Origin: Porites lobata
Lineage: Eukaryota; Cnidaria; Anthozoa; Scleractinia; Poritidae
Assembly: GCA_942486035.1 (NCBI GenBank)
Contig: CALNXK010000122.1
Span: 1,156,501 to 1,220,500 of the forward strand
Reading direction: 5' to 3'
Length of the DNA stretch: 64,000 nucleotides
Positions 26,401 through 36,680 of the stretch are shown one piece after another. The translations under genes and the position numbers were made by a program. Position 1 is the first letter of the stretch. Every line of letters begins with the position of its first letter. A model generated the notes under the pieces. It saw only the letters and a list, made by a program, of their open reading frames with translations, made no database searches and was not told where the DNA came from.

Positions 26401-29400
26401 ATTTTTGATACTTATTCATTCCACGCCGACCTTAGCTTAGCACCCTGGCACCTAGTTCATTTGGAAGGAAATCCAAATCGTGCCTGGGAAATGTGACTTC
26501 CATGCACCAAAGCGTAAAAGGAAAGTGAGAAATTATTATGCTCCCTGGCTAAGCTTAAATATTAGCACCCTGGCACCTAGTTCATTTGGAAGGAAATCCA
26601 AATCGTGCCTGGGAAATGTCTTTTTAAAAGATTCAATATTCAAGGAGCCTTTTTCTAGTTTCGACCATATATGAGGTCCTAGATATCTAAGAGAATGTTG
26701 TCCATAGTTAATAACGTTAAAAATAGGAATATCAAAATCACTGGTAATAACTAGTGCTTTTCTGCTTAAATAGTTCGTCAACTTTGTACATTAATATAGC
26801 GATACCTTGTAGTCTTCGATTTAGAAGTGAAGGTACCTCTTCGCGAACCAAAAGGTTTTCGTGTGATTCTGAAGTTAAGAGGCAGTCTCCCTAAAAGCGT
26901 TCCACTCGATTTCGGACTCGAAAAAACTTTTGCCTTATAATTTTACCATCAACCTTACTATGCATCCTAATAACGAAATTGCAGTTAGAATGAGGAAATT
27001 GTTTATTTTACTGCCATTCTCAGCATTTCATTGCTGGACAGCTGTTAGCGGCTAAAATATGCAAATTTTAGTCTCTGTTATACAGATTTTTCAACGATCG
27101 TTCTAAAGTTCTTCGGATCATCAAATCCCAGACTATTTGCACTCATTTTCTTTTGACTGTTCCAATATCATTTAGGCATTACGTTTCTGTAATCAGCAAA
27201 AACTGGTCGTCTTTATTTCACTAATCCAATTAAGAAAGCAAACTGTACGAAAAAATGCCTCAAAATCCTCAGTTATGCACCTATCAATGTAAATCCCGCC
27301 AGGGGGTGGGGAGTGCGGGCAAGAGGTGGGCATTTGATGCCTGAGACTATCCTCCCTGTCGGGCTTTTGATCGTGCGAAGCTACCCCGGGGTCGGGACAT
27401 TTGACGTAAACACTTTTCAGTGTAAAACAGAGTGGGGTCTGGGTACCAGATTACATTTGACTTTGACCGACAGAAGCCTGGTATCAATTTAGAAGCGGTT
27501 ACCAAGTATGTCCGTCAAGGCTTTCTGAAGGTCACGCTGTTGGGGAAAGGTATGAAGTTTTTATTTGTTTTAATCGCCATAGTCGGATACTTTAAACTGT
27601 CATCTAACCAGATAATGTCTATTTTGAGAAAGTTCTTATCTTCAAGTTCCCATCTGATTGTAAAACTCGAGTGAAATCGAATTCCACTATGGAAGTCAGA
27701 GGATTTTTTACTGGTCACCGGCACCGATTGTACGTTTCATTAATATTATAATAGCACGGCGGTAGCGAAGCTACGTTTTATAGAAAACCCTATATATAAT
27801 ATTTATTGTAGTAAAGTATTAAAATATGCACAATTTCAAGCGTCTTTTTAATTTTAATAGTATCAAGTAAACTCACAACACTGTTGATGTAAAATACAAA
27901 TATCCACATTTTCAGTCAATCTTCCTGGAGTGATTATGTTGTTCAAAATAAGAGATGCTAGTGGAGAGAGAAAATACTTAATTACAGCGAGTAATTTAAC
28001 GTAGCTTACGTTAACCTTAAATAAAAGTAGTAATAGCGTACTTTTGAAATGTTCTTTAATTCGTTTTATATAGTATTATAGTATTGCTTGTTTAGATTTT
28101 TTCCCCTGGGGTGGGGCTGTTTTGACACTTTTGATTGACCTTTCTTTTCCCACCCTGGGGGATTTGATCAAAAAATTTTTAAATTTTTCAAATCCCCGCC
28201 CCTTGCCCGGATTCACATACATCTGAACAACAGCTGAAGGATCTAGGATCACATTTTTAAAAATCGGCCTTTGGACCCTTCGTGTGGATCCAAGTTCATA
28301 TTGATATCGATTTTACTAATTAAAATTAGGCGCCACCGCGTTTATCATTTCGTTTTTGCGACTTCGACATTTGATACACCAGCCTACCGCGGACAATGTT
28401 GTTGAGCCACTCTTAGAGGGTCTTATTGCTTTTTTGTCTGCATACCGAGATGCTATGAAAAAGAATATAAAGACTCAAACACTTCACGAATCTTATGGGG
28501 AAAAAAATACAAAAACAAACAGCAAAACAAAAAACTAGCGAGATTGCGTGCAAGGAAACGATGGTCTCGTACAAATTTCCCTAAAATAGTCAAATATAAA
28601 TCCCCTAGTCGTTCAAAGCTTAACAACTTGACAGGCTAACGGTTTTATTTAGTGGTGGTGTGAACAGGTTACAACTGGACACTGTCAGGCTACTCAGTCA
28701 CTTCACTCACCGTCCATCACGGAATTGATAGCGTACAGCATTACCAGCATATCACTAGCACTGTACATAGACAATCATATCAGATTTGTTATCGAAGGCC
28801 GGTAGATTTATACATCTAAAAATTTATACTGATAGGTATCCGGACACCACCTGCGATCAAGCAAGGAATAAAATCAAGTAATAAAAAGGAAGTTTTTCTG
28901 CGAAGCTTTAGCGATAACTGTTGTACGATTACCACAAGAACTACCGAGAAAATCTCAGTCGCTTTATTACGCCTGAAAAAAAGAGGGACTACGCCAAGTG
29001 TAACTTTATTTCTTTCGATGATCGGCCTCGACAGGAATGCTTTATAAAAAGATGTGAAGTGTTTAAATGAATATTAAAAAAACGAACTGTTAAAAATGCA
29101 ATATGATAGACAATAAAAGGATTTTGCAAAATCACAAATCTGTTGCTCGCAAAAAGAGGCTCGAAGCTCGCACAAAATGGCTCCGGCTCGCCGGCTCGCA
29201 TATTAGTTACTCTCTGAACGTTGATGCAAATGACGCTATGTCGGATGGTAGGTTGTCGTAATTACCCTTGCGAAATCTGTGAACTCTCACATTTCGGCCT
29301 CCATCTTAAGCCGTCTTATTCAATTCTAACGCGAGTATAGCTGTGGTTTGGTTTTCTGAGTAATTGAAGGACTGCAGGTGTGTGAAGGTCTGATCCTTGT

Positions 29401-32400
29401 TATTGGTGTTGCCATCCCCCCTTCGTTATAGTGTGGAAGGCAGGACATTGGTTGGGGCAGGAGCAGTTTCCTCCCATAACTTAGTTCCCCGTGTCGGGAC
29501 AATAGGTATGCAGTGGGAATACTATACTGTATTTAGCCCGACACTAAAACGAATCCCTAACCAGATGAGATGATTTCACTAGTCATGATGACGTCATGGG
29601 TCATTAGCATATTAACTCTAACCCTTACATCAGTTTGTACTATAAGAGGTTTTTAGAAATAAATTATTTTCATAACGCTGGACTATGGCTGTTAGTTGAA
29701 AAACACTGCTCATGATTTCATTGCATCTTGCAAAGCAAGACACTAGAATTTGCGTACGGCGACAAAATCAGATTCTTTCAAATGACAATGGAAATACATG
29801 TTCGGTGGCACAGTGTCAATGCCAAAAATGATTAAGGCTTTGAACATTTTACAGAATTTGAAAACCCTTCTAGATTTGCACAAGTCATACTCAGCCGAAT
29901 GTTGAATAATTTTGAAATAACTGGTTTTAACGCCCCCGGATTTCCTATGATTTTCATCTTATTCAATTTTGTATATCAGTGCCTTTTTTGTATTTTGTGT
30001 TATTAAATTGAATCGTTGCCTGTTTCATGCAATATGGTAACCAGTTTGCCTATTTTATGACTAAATAAAGCTAAACTGCGTTACAAATGTAGGTCATTTT
30101 ATGTATGTCATACAGTAGGCGGGTTGCAGTACGTTAAACGGTATTATACCGGATGACGGCCGTGGAGTGGTTGTGTGGGAAAAACATCAGCGTTCAAGCA
30201 AGAAATCTGTAAATTATTTTCTGTTTCTAGACGGTGCTGGCCTAAACTAATCCTCTTACTGGAGTCTTTTTAAAATTTTTCTTTTATAGTTCTTTTTTTG
30301 GAATTGAATTGAGGGGCCATATTAATAGTAGGTAGGAACGACCAGGCGTAGGAGTGTGTTGAAAGAGTTTTTTGCATTTATTCAGGTGCTGATGATGAAT
30401 CAAGCGATTGTAGTCTTTTTGTTTCTCATCAAACTGGTAAGGACTTATTTCGATGCGGTTCCTCTGACGCTCCGTGTCAGACGCTACATGCAGCATTACT
30501 TAAAGTTAAAGATGGAGGGAAGATTTGTCTTGATGGAAGTGACGGTGAGTCTCATACGCACAGCTGTGAAAGGGTGGAAAGTCCAAGGAGAATGATTTTT
30601 TTTCAAATACCAAACAATATAACCATTCAAGGCTGGCGTGGAAGGGCGCACATCTCGTGCATAAAACCTCTCTTTGCCGTATTTAAACACTCGCAAGATA
30701 TGACAGTCAAGCTAACTCTCGCAAACCTTGTTCTTCGCAACCACAGCCTAGTTTTTAGGTTTAGCACCGTCAATGTCTTTATTACTAACTGTACGTTTAT
30801 GAACAGCCAAGAAGCATTTGCCATTCTTCAAGCCAGTCACTCTCCTGTGTCAAGAACGCAGTCATCCAGTCTCATCATCAGCGACTCAGAATTCTTAAAT
30901 AATACCGTATCCGTCTTGGTTGTTATGTTTCATGGGGAACTTACCTTAAACATATCGAGGTGCGTCTTTCAGGGCGGAGTGGATGGCGTACGTCTCGATG
31001 GAACCTCCTCGAACATAACGGCATCAGCAGCGGTGTACATTAAAGTTATTGGGGGGAAATCCCGAAACACGACGGCAAAAGCAGAAGGCTTTATCATCGA
31101 TTCCGTTTTTCGTGAACTTGGTCACGAAAATAATGGCTTTGCATTGTCATTTCTGTCTAACGGTAACATCTTTACCAACGGAACTTTGAGAATATATAAC
31201 ACCACATTCTTGCACAACAAAAATGCTGTATTAGTTGATAGAGGTTTAGACGCACAACTAGAGAATGTGAAGATTGATTCTACGAACGGGAATGCCATAC
31301 GCGTTAATAACCTTTCCACAGTCTCAACTACAAGATCATCCAGTCTTCTGATCAGCAACTCAGAATTCTTTAATAACAGTGAATCCGTCTTCGTGGTTCT
31401 GTATAAGGGGGTGTTCACATTAAACATATCGAGATGTATTTTTCAGGGAAAGATGGGGCGATTTAATGGAACCTCCTGGGATAAAACGACCATGGCTGCA
31501 GTGTACGTCAAATTAGTAAACCAATCGCGAGAATCGACGGTACAGGCAGTCGGCCATATCACGGATTCCGTCTTTCGTGAGCTTGGCCACGAGAACAATG
31601 GTTTCGCATTATCATTACGGGCTTACAATTACTTCTCTACCGCTGGAAATTTAACATTATATAACACCACATTTCTAAGGAACGAAAATGCCATATCCGT
31701 GACTGGTGGATTTGACGTTCGACTGTCAAAAGTGAAAATCCATTCCACTTATGGGTACGCATTTGTGGCCAGTGGACCTCCAAAACGAAAAGAAACGGAT
31801 GCTGATTTAAGGGTGTTTCTGGAACTCTGCATTTTCTGGAACAACAAAATTGGCGTTCGAATGGCGGCCAACATTTGCCTGAATGATGTCCTTGTTTGTA
31901 TGGCTAGCAGCCAATCGCTAGTTGTCAAAGACAGTTTTTTTATCGGCGGTAATGAGACGCGGGGTACGGGTGATGCAATCAGATTCCAGGTGTACTCGGA
32001 TTATTTATACAGACCACCATTTATCAAGGGTGAGCTTATCCTCGAAAACGTCACTTTCCAAGAGTTACACAACAGCGCTCTGTATGTACGCATGCAGAAG
32101 AACGTTATAGGGCAAGTATTTGTGAAGGACTGCAAGTTTGTGAACAATTCGGCACTCATTGAGCGCCTTAGTGAACAGCCAACTGTAAAAATTGAATTTG
32201 ACGAAGAGGATCCTCCGAAGTGTTTGAACAACGACAAACTGGTGTGGAAAAATAGATCTCAGATACGGGTGATATTCCAAGATAGCGTTATCGAAGATAA
32301 CGTTGGTATCTCGGGAGCACTGAACTTTTTGAACGGAAACGTTTTTTTGATAAACTGCACTTTCAAAAACAACGAAGGTTTGACTATGGGGGGACATATT

Positions 32401-34497
32401 TATATGAAAACAGGCTTCGGTATTCTTCACATTGTGAACAGTACCTTCCTCCAGACGCGCTTGAATCGGTTTTCTGATACAAAGCAACGCGGAATCGGCT
32501 CAAGTAATGGGTGTTTCGTAGTCACAGACAGCACCGGCCCTTTAACTATTTCAAATTCGTCTTTTACAGCAAATGTCAACATAAACTTTCATCCATTTTT
32601 AAAGGCTTCTACCAGTAGTCGGATTAAAATTGATGGTGCTTCCTACCTTCGATGCCCACCCAGAAGGAGGGTCAAACTAGATAAAGTCCAACAAAACTTA
32701 ACTGAGGGTCTTGACTTTACCGAGGGAAACAAGACATGCTGGATTAGGTTAAACTACTTCAAGGAGTCTTGCGAAGAGTGTCCCGATAGGTTTTATAGTC
32801 TTCAGAGAGGACTGGCAACTGGTATGAATGTAAGCAAGGGAACTGAGTGCCTCGAATGTCCCTACGGAGCCACTTGTGAACATGGAAACGTTAAAGCGAA
32901 AGAAAACTTTTGGGGCATGAACGTTTCAGCAAGTTTTCCTAAAATGCAGTTTTTCCCCTGTCCTTTAGGATATTGTGGCAGTCCGAGCGATTCCAGTGAT
33001 TACGTTTACAATGCCTGTCATGGAAACAGGAGTGGCGTGCTCTGTGGCAAGTGTTCTGATGGGTACAGTGAAACGCTATATTCACCCTTATGTAGAGAGA
33101 AAGAGAAATGTAACGATCACTGGTTTTGGCTAGCTACTACAATTTACGTGGTTTTCCTGGCACTTTACCTCGTCTTCAAGCCTCCCATTTTCTCAGAGCT
33201 ATACAAGCATAGTCTGTGGTTTACGAGAAGAACAGAGATATTTGATGTACAGCAATTGCGACCTTACAATGATCAAAACCACGATCCTGGATACCTGAAG
33301 ATTATTTTCTATTTTTATCAAGTAGTTGAGCTGGTAATGGTGAATTCTCCAGAAACGACTCTTACCATGGTTCCAATTATCCCATCCGTGATAGCAATTT
33401 TCAATTTCCAGGTTAAGACATTGAACGGTAGAATTGGCTGTCCATTTCCTGGCCTCACTGCCGTCACCAAGGCTCTCTTTCAGTGTACGAAGTTCCTGGG
33501 AACTTTACTTTCGATTGGTTTTGTTTATGTCATCCATCGAGCTGCCAGCACGTCCAGATACATTTCAGTACCATCGCTATCATTATACCTGGCTGTTGCT
33601 TTGGAAACACTGTTGCTTGGTTATGAAAGACTTGCTGATACATCCCTTAAGCTTATGCATTGTGTTCCTGTTGATAAGGATTGGCGCCTTTTCGTTGATG
33701 GTAACATTCAATGTTGGCAGTCGTGGCAGTTCCTGATGATCGGGTTTATAGTGGCATTTATCGTTCCTCTTATCCTGGTTCTCTTCTGGGGATCACTGCT
33801 GCTCGCCAAAGACCAATTGACTGCTAAAGAATTTTTACTGGCTTGTGCATTCCCTCTACCTCGCCTCGTCACCTGGACTATACGGCACGTTAGAAGGAGA
33901 GATTCTGAACGTGAAGTGTGCTCCCGCAGTGATACCGATGAAATTAAGAAGGTTCTCTATGGTCCATTTCGTGAATCCTCTTCCGGCGACCATAGCACCC
34001 TGTACTGGGAAAGCGTTCTGACTGGCCGGCGATTGTTACTGTTGATCATTCATACCTTTGCTACCGATCCTATAATACGCTTCGTCTGCTTAAACTGCGC
34101 ATGCGTTTTGATTCTTGTCCATCATCTTGCAATGAGACCATTCCGCGACCGGAAAGCCAATGTCTGCGAAGGTCTTTCCCTGCTGAGCCTGGTTGTCATC
34201 TGCTCGTTCAGTTTGGCTGAAGCCACCTATATATCCGAGGGATTGGATCCTACAGAAAAGAATCAAAACCTCTTTCGTGTTTTGCAGTGGATCGAGATAG
34301 TCCTGATTGGGTTGTTACCAGCGGCAGCCTGCATTCTTGTGATTTTTGCGACGTTGTCTCAAGTCGTTCGGTTGCTGTACCAATGTATTGGATGCCTGTT
34401 ACGAGTCATACCGTGCAGATGCCTCATCATGCAGTTGTGGATGCCGCGTCGACTACCGCGTAATTGGGATCAGGAAAACAGAGAAATAATAGTGTAA
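23402..34497 (+). CDS. Array copy 4: secreted-leader, beta-helix (duplicated), Cys-rich, multi-pass membrane protein (1395 aa)
   Basis: Exon 1 at 23402-23477 encodes a leader (MYSPVVFGWLLIFLRALPVL...) and ends TCAG|GTAAGA in phase 1. Exon 2 starts at 30386 after a TTCAG acceptor and reads GADDESSDCSLFVSHQTGKD, aligning with the N-termini of the paralogues, so translation does not begin at the later ATG at 30574. The 6908-bp intron makes the exon pairing less certain than in copies 2 and 3, but phase and leader type fit. Cys motif (CGSSDAPCQTLHAA, DGGKICLDG); beta-helix-like repeats to ~760, longer than in the paralogues because of a 158-aa in-frame duplication; Cys-rich stalk ~780-935 (CLECPYGATC, CHGNRSGVLCGKC); then about nine hydrophobic segments with FYFYQVVELVM, GCPFPGLTAVTKALF and TLYWESVLTGRRL. 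The tail differs (RNWDQENREIIV). Function unknown; likely plasma membrane. Confidence 0.82.
24198..24568. repeat. Inverted repeat, ~102-bp arms, in the copy 4 intron
   Basis: The left arm (about 24198-24304) and right arm (24467-24568) are complementary with some mismatches; both are built from variants of CAACATTCAA/TTGAATGTTG. The spacer of about 160 bp holds a word (GAAATTATTATGCTCCCTGG) found again near 26529. Likely a short non-autonomous DNA element. Confidence 0.8.
25372..25770. mobile_element. 399-bp TIR element (CAGGGGCACCCAA family)
   Basis: The left end CAGGGGCACCCAACGAGA is complementary to the right end (CTTTGGGTGCCCCTG). The interior repeats words such as CCGAAAATT and GAAAATTCTAG. 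A one-sided relative starts at 46403 (CAGGGGCACCCAACGACGG). No transposase. It lies in the copy 4 intron. Confidence 0.75.
26437..26629. repeat. 58-bp perfect direct repeat
   Basis: The 58 bases at 26437-26494 (TTAGCACCCTGGCACCTAG...) recur without change at 26572-26629, 135 bp later. The second copy overlaps the coding part of a LINE remnant, so the duplication copied part of that element. Confidence 0.9.
26536..26781 (-). mobile_element. LINE remnant (C-terminus of reverse-transcriptase ORF)
   Basis: The minus strand encodes an 81-aa frame with the words INYGQHSLRYLGPHIWSKL and SFKKTFPRHDLDFLP. 'YG.HSLRYLGP.IW..L' followed by 'I.SFKK' near the C-terminus is typical of invertebrate non-LTR retrotransposon ORF2 proteins. 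Heavily truncated; inside the copy 4 intron. Confidence 0.7.
30850..31797 (+). repeat. 474-bp in-frame coding duplication inside copy 4
   Basis: Codons from about 30850-31323 (SSLIISDSEFLNN ... NISRCVFQG ... FRELGHENNGFALS ... YNTTFL) recur at 31324-31797 (SSLLISNSEFFNN ... NISRCIFQG ... FRELGHENNGFALS ... YNTTFL). Period 474 bp, exactly 158 codons, so the frame is kept. Copies 2 and 3 have the unit once. It adds several coils to the predicted beta-helix. Confidence 0.88.
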
Positions 34498-35540
34498 CCC
34501 TTAATAGCAATATGCTGATAAACGTTTTGCAATAACAGAGCGATCTTTCGCGCGCTAATTGGTCAAGAGCTATGGTCCTTGAGACTATAGACCATGGAAA
34601 GGACGTGAAGATGACGTAATTTTTTACTCTTCCTCTTGCGCGTGATTTTCCAAGAAACTTCATTGGAAATGGACGTCAAAAACTGTGCATGTTATTGTAA
34701 AAAACAAATCGACAACAATATTTTCCATTTCTATACTCATATATTGTCCATAGAGAAGGCGTCAAAATTTCAAAACTTTGCTGTGAAATCACTCTCATAC
34801 GGCTCGTAGTTCTACTTGATCATGAGTTTTGCAGACGCCATTTCTATGGTCAATAATAGAAGAGACCTCAGAAACATTTCTGTCGATTTGTTAAATATAT
34901 GTAGACGTTCCTTATAGATACGGCAACTTTGTCGTTTTAATAAACGTTATAGTACAATAGTGTTACTTAACTTCAAACGTTTAGTTGGGCAATGTAACCA
35001 AGACTTAATACTACACAAAAATGAACAACGGAGTCTGTATCAACAGAAGTTCATCCTAGTAGCCACCAAGTTGTACTAATTAACTTACTCTGTTAGAATT
35101 AAGGAACAACTGTTAAAAGGTGTCTTTGACTTAGACACGTACGAGCTGAAGAAGTACACCTAAACTTGAAAAGTCGAACGACGTTTTCAATTTTGTTTGA
35201 GATAAAATCATTCAAAAAGTACAGTGAATGTGATTTTGAAAAATTCCTTTAGTGATCCCAGAGCATTGGACGAGAAATTGGCTTTGGCTTGAAATTGCAG
35301 TTCAAGTAACGAGACCTAAATTTAAAAAAACTGACAGTTACAAATGTTCACGTGAAAATCGGCCTTGCACATGCGTCCTCTTTCCTCGAGAGTTGCATGA
35401 CTTTTTGCGTTTTTGTGCACTAAGTAATTAATAAGATAGGTAAAATTAGAACTGTAAACTAAAGCCATAAATCGCTATATTAGAAGAATACCGTTATCAA
35501 TTTTCGGCTTCGAACGGTAGGCGTTACTAGTACCTAGTAA

Positions 35541-36223
35541 ATGAAAGGTCGATTAAAATTCACTTACACGGTGCCTTTTTTAACAAATATCTCTTACAAA
35601 GAAAGACTAATGTCTGTAAACCTACTTCCTGTGTGCTACTGGCACGAGTTACTAGATCTAGTATACTTTTACAAGGCCACGCATAACATGATTCACTTAG
35701 ACCCGTCGGTTGTTCCCTTCGTGCAGGAATGCGCGCGAAGGACCCGTATATCCGTAACGAGCTCTCAATCTTTTGTGCCTAAAAAATGCAGGACTTCTAC
35801 CTTTCAGAAATCTTTTTTCATTAGAACCACTAGTATCCGGAACCTGCTTATGGACTTGACTTAGACAATGTTACTTTTGAGAACTTTAAATCTTTTGTTT
35901 ACGGTTATTACTCGCGGGCTCTAGCAATAAACTATGACCCGAACTCTCCAAGGAGCTTCATAAGTATTTGCCTGAAATGTAACACAGCCAGGTTTTAGAT
36001 CAGGAAATTAGCTGCTGCATGTGATTTAAATTGCTACTTTTATATCTTTTTGTTTTTTGGGTCTGCAGTAATTGGCTTTAGCTGTTGCGGTGTCCCTGCC
36101 CTAATATTTGAGTTATTATTAGTGTATTGTTACGTTCTTATTACTAGTGTTTGCATATCTACAGTGTTTTTTTTTTGTATTCTTCGGGGCAAAGCTAATA
36201 AAATAAAATAAAATAAAAAATAA
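35541..36223 (+). mobile_element. LINE 3' end with (TAAAA)n tail
   Basis: The + strand encodes KERLMSVNLLPVCYWHELLD, LVYFYKATHNMI and later, in another frame, FENFKSFVYGYYS and ICLKCN. These are conserved words of the C-terminal end of CR1/L2-like ORF2 proteins (KERL..L.LLPL.YW.E..D..F.YK). An AATAAAATAAAATAAAA tail at about 36199-36223 marks the 3' terminus. 5'-truncated and frameshifted; it separates parts of the first unit of the segmental duplication. Confidence 0.8.
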
Positions 36224-36538
36224 CCATATTTTTTAAAGCACAGAGATAGACGTCGCCCTGATCAGGAGCCACATGAGTCTTACTACCTCAACGGTTTTTA
36301 GTGCTGAAAGTAAGTGAAGTCACTAAGTTTTGAAAGCCTGTATGACGAACCTCTGTTGTGCGGCCAAACCTTCAGTACCCCCAGGGGGACTGCCTTATTA
36401 AATGGCGGTTTTATTTTATGGCTGAATCCGCGAGCAGATAAGATGAAGAAAATCCTGGACTATGTTCACTGGTGAAAGGTCCTCAAAATGCATTACGAAC
36501 AACTCAGACTCTTACCCAGTCGCTATTAATGTGTTTTG

Positions 36539-36680
36539 TGGGTGAGAGGAGATTAGAGTTAGGTTGAGGCGCGCGGGTTGTCATGGGAAGGGAAGAAGGA
36601 AAAATAGTGACGTTATTTTTTTCCTCGTCCTTTCCCATGAGTCCCCGCGCGCTTCAACCTAACACCAATTTTCTCTCACC
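36539..36680. repeat. Inverted repeat with ~60-bp arms
   Basis: 36539-36598 (GGGTGAGAGGAGATTAGAGT..., GAGGCGCGCGGG) pairs with about 36620-36680 (CCCCGCGCGCTTCAACCTAA...). The spacer is short. A single-armed relative occurs near 37645-37695 in the second unit of the segmental duplication (TCCTCGTCTCTTCCC, CTCAACCTCACC), so the foldback arose in or inserted next to an older sequence. Confidence 0.75.

Noticed and set aside
28356..28538. 60-codon frame with a protein-like start (RLRHLIHQPTADNVVEPLLE)
   Set aside because: Too short, ends in low-complexity Lys/Thr/Asn, and no adjoining exon or family is recognised. It may be a transposon fragment, but that cannot be supported.
30574..30576. ATG as the start of array copy 4
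   Set aside because: The open frame upstream from the 30386 acceptor encodes the same Cys motif (CGSSDAPCQTLHAA) found in all paralogues, so this ATG is internal.
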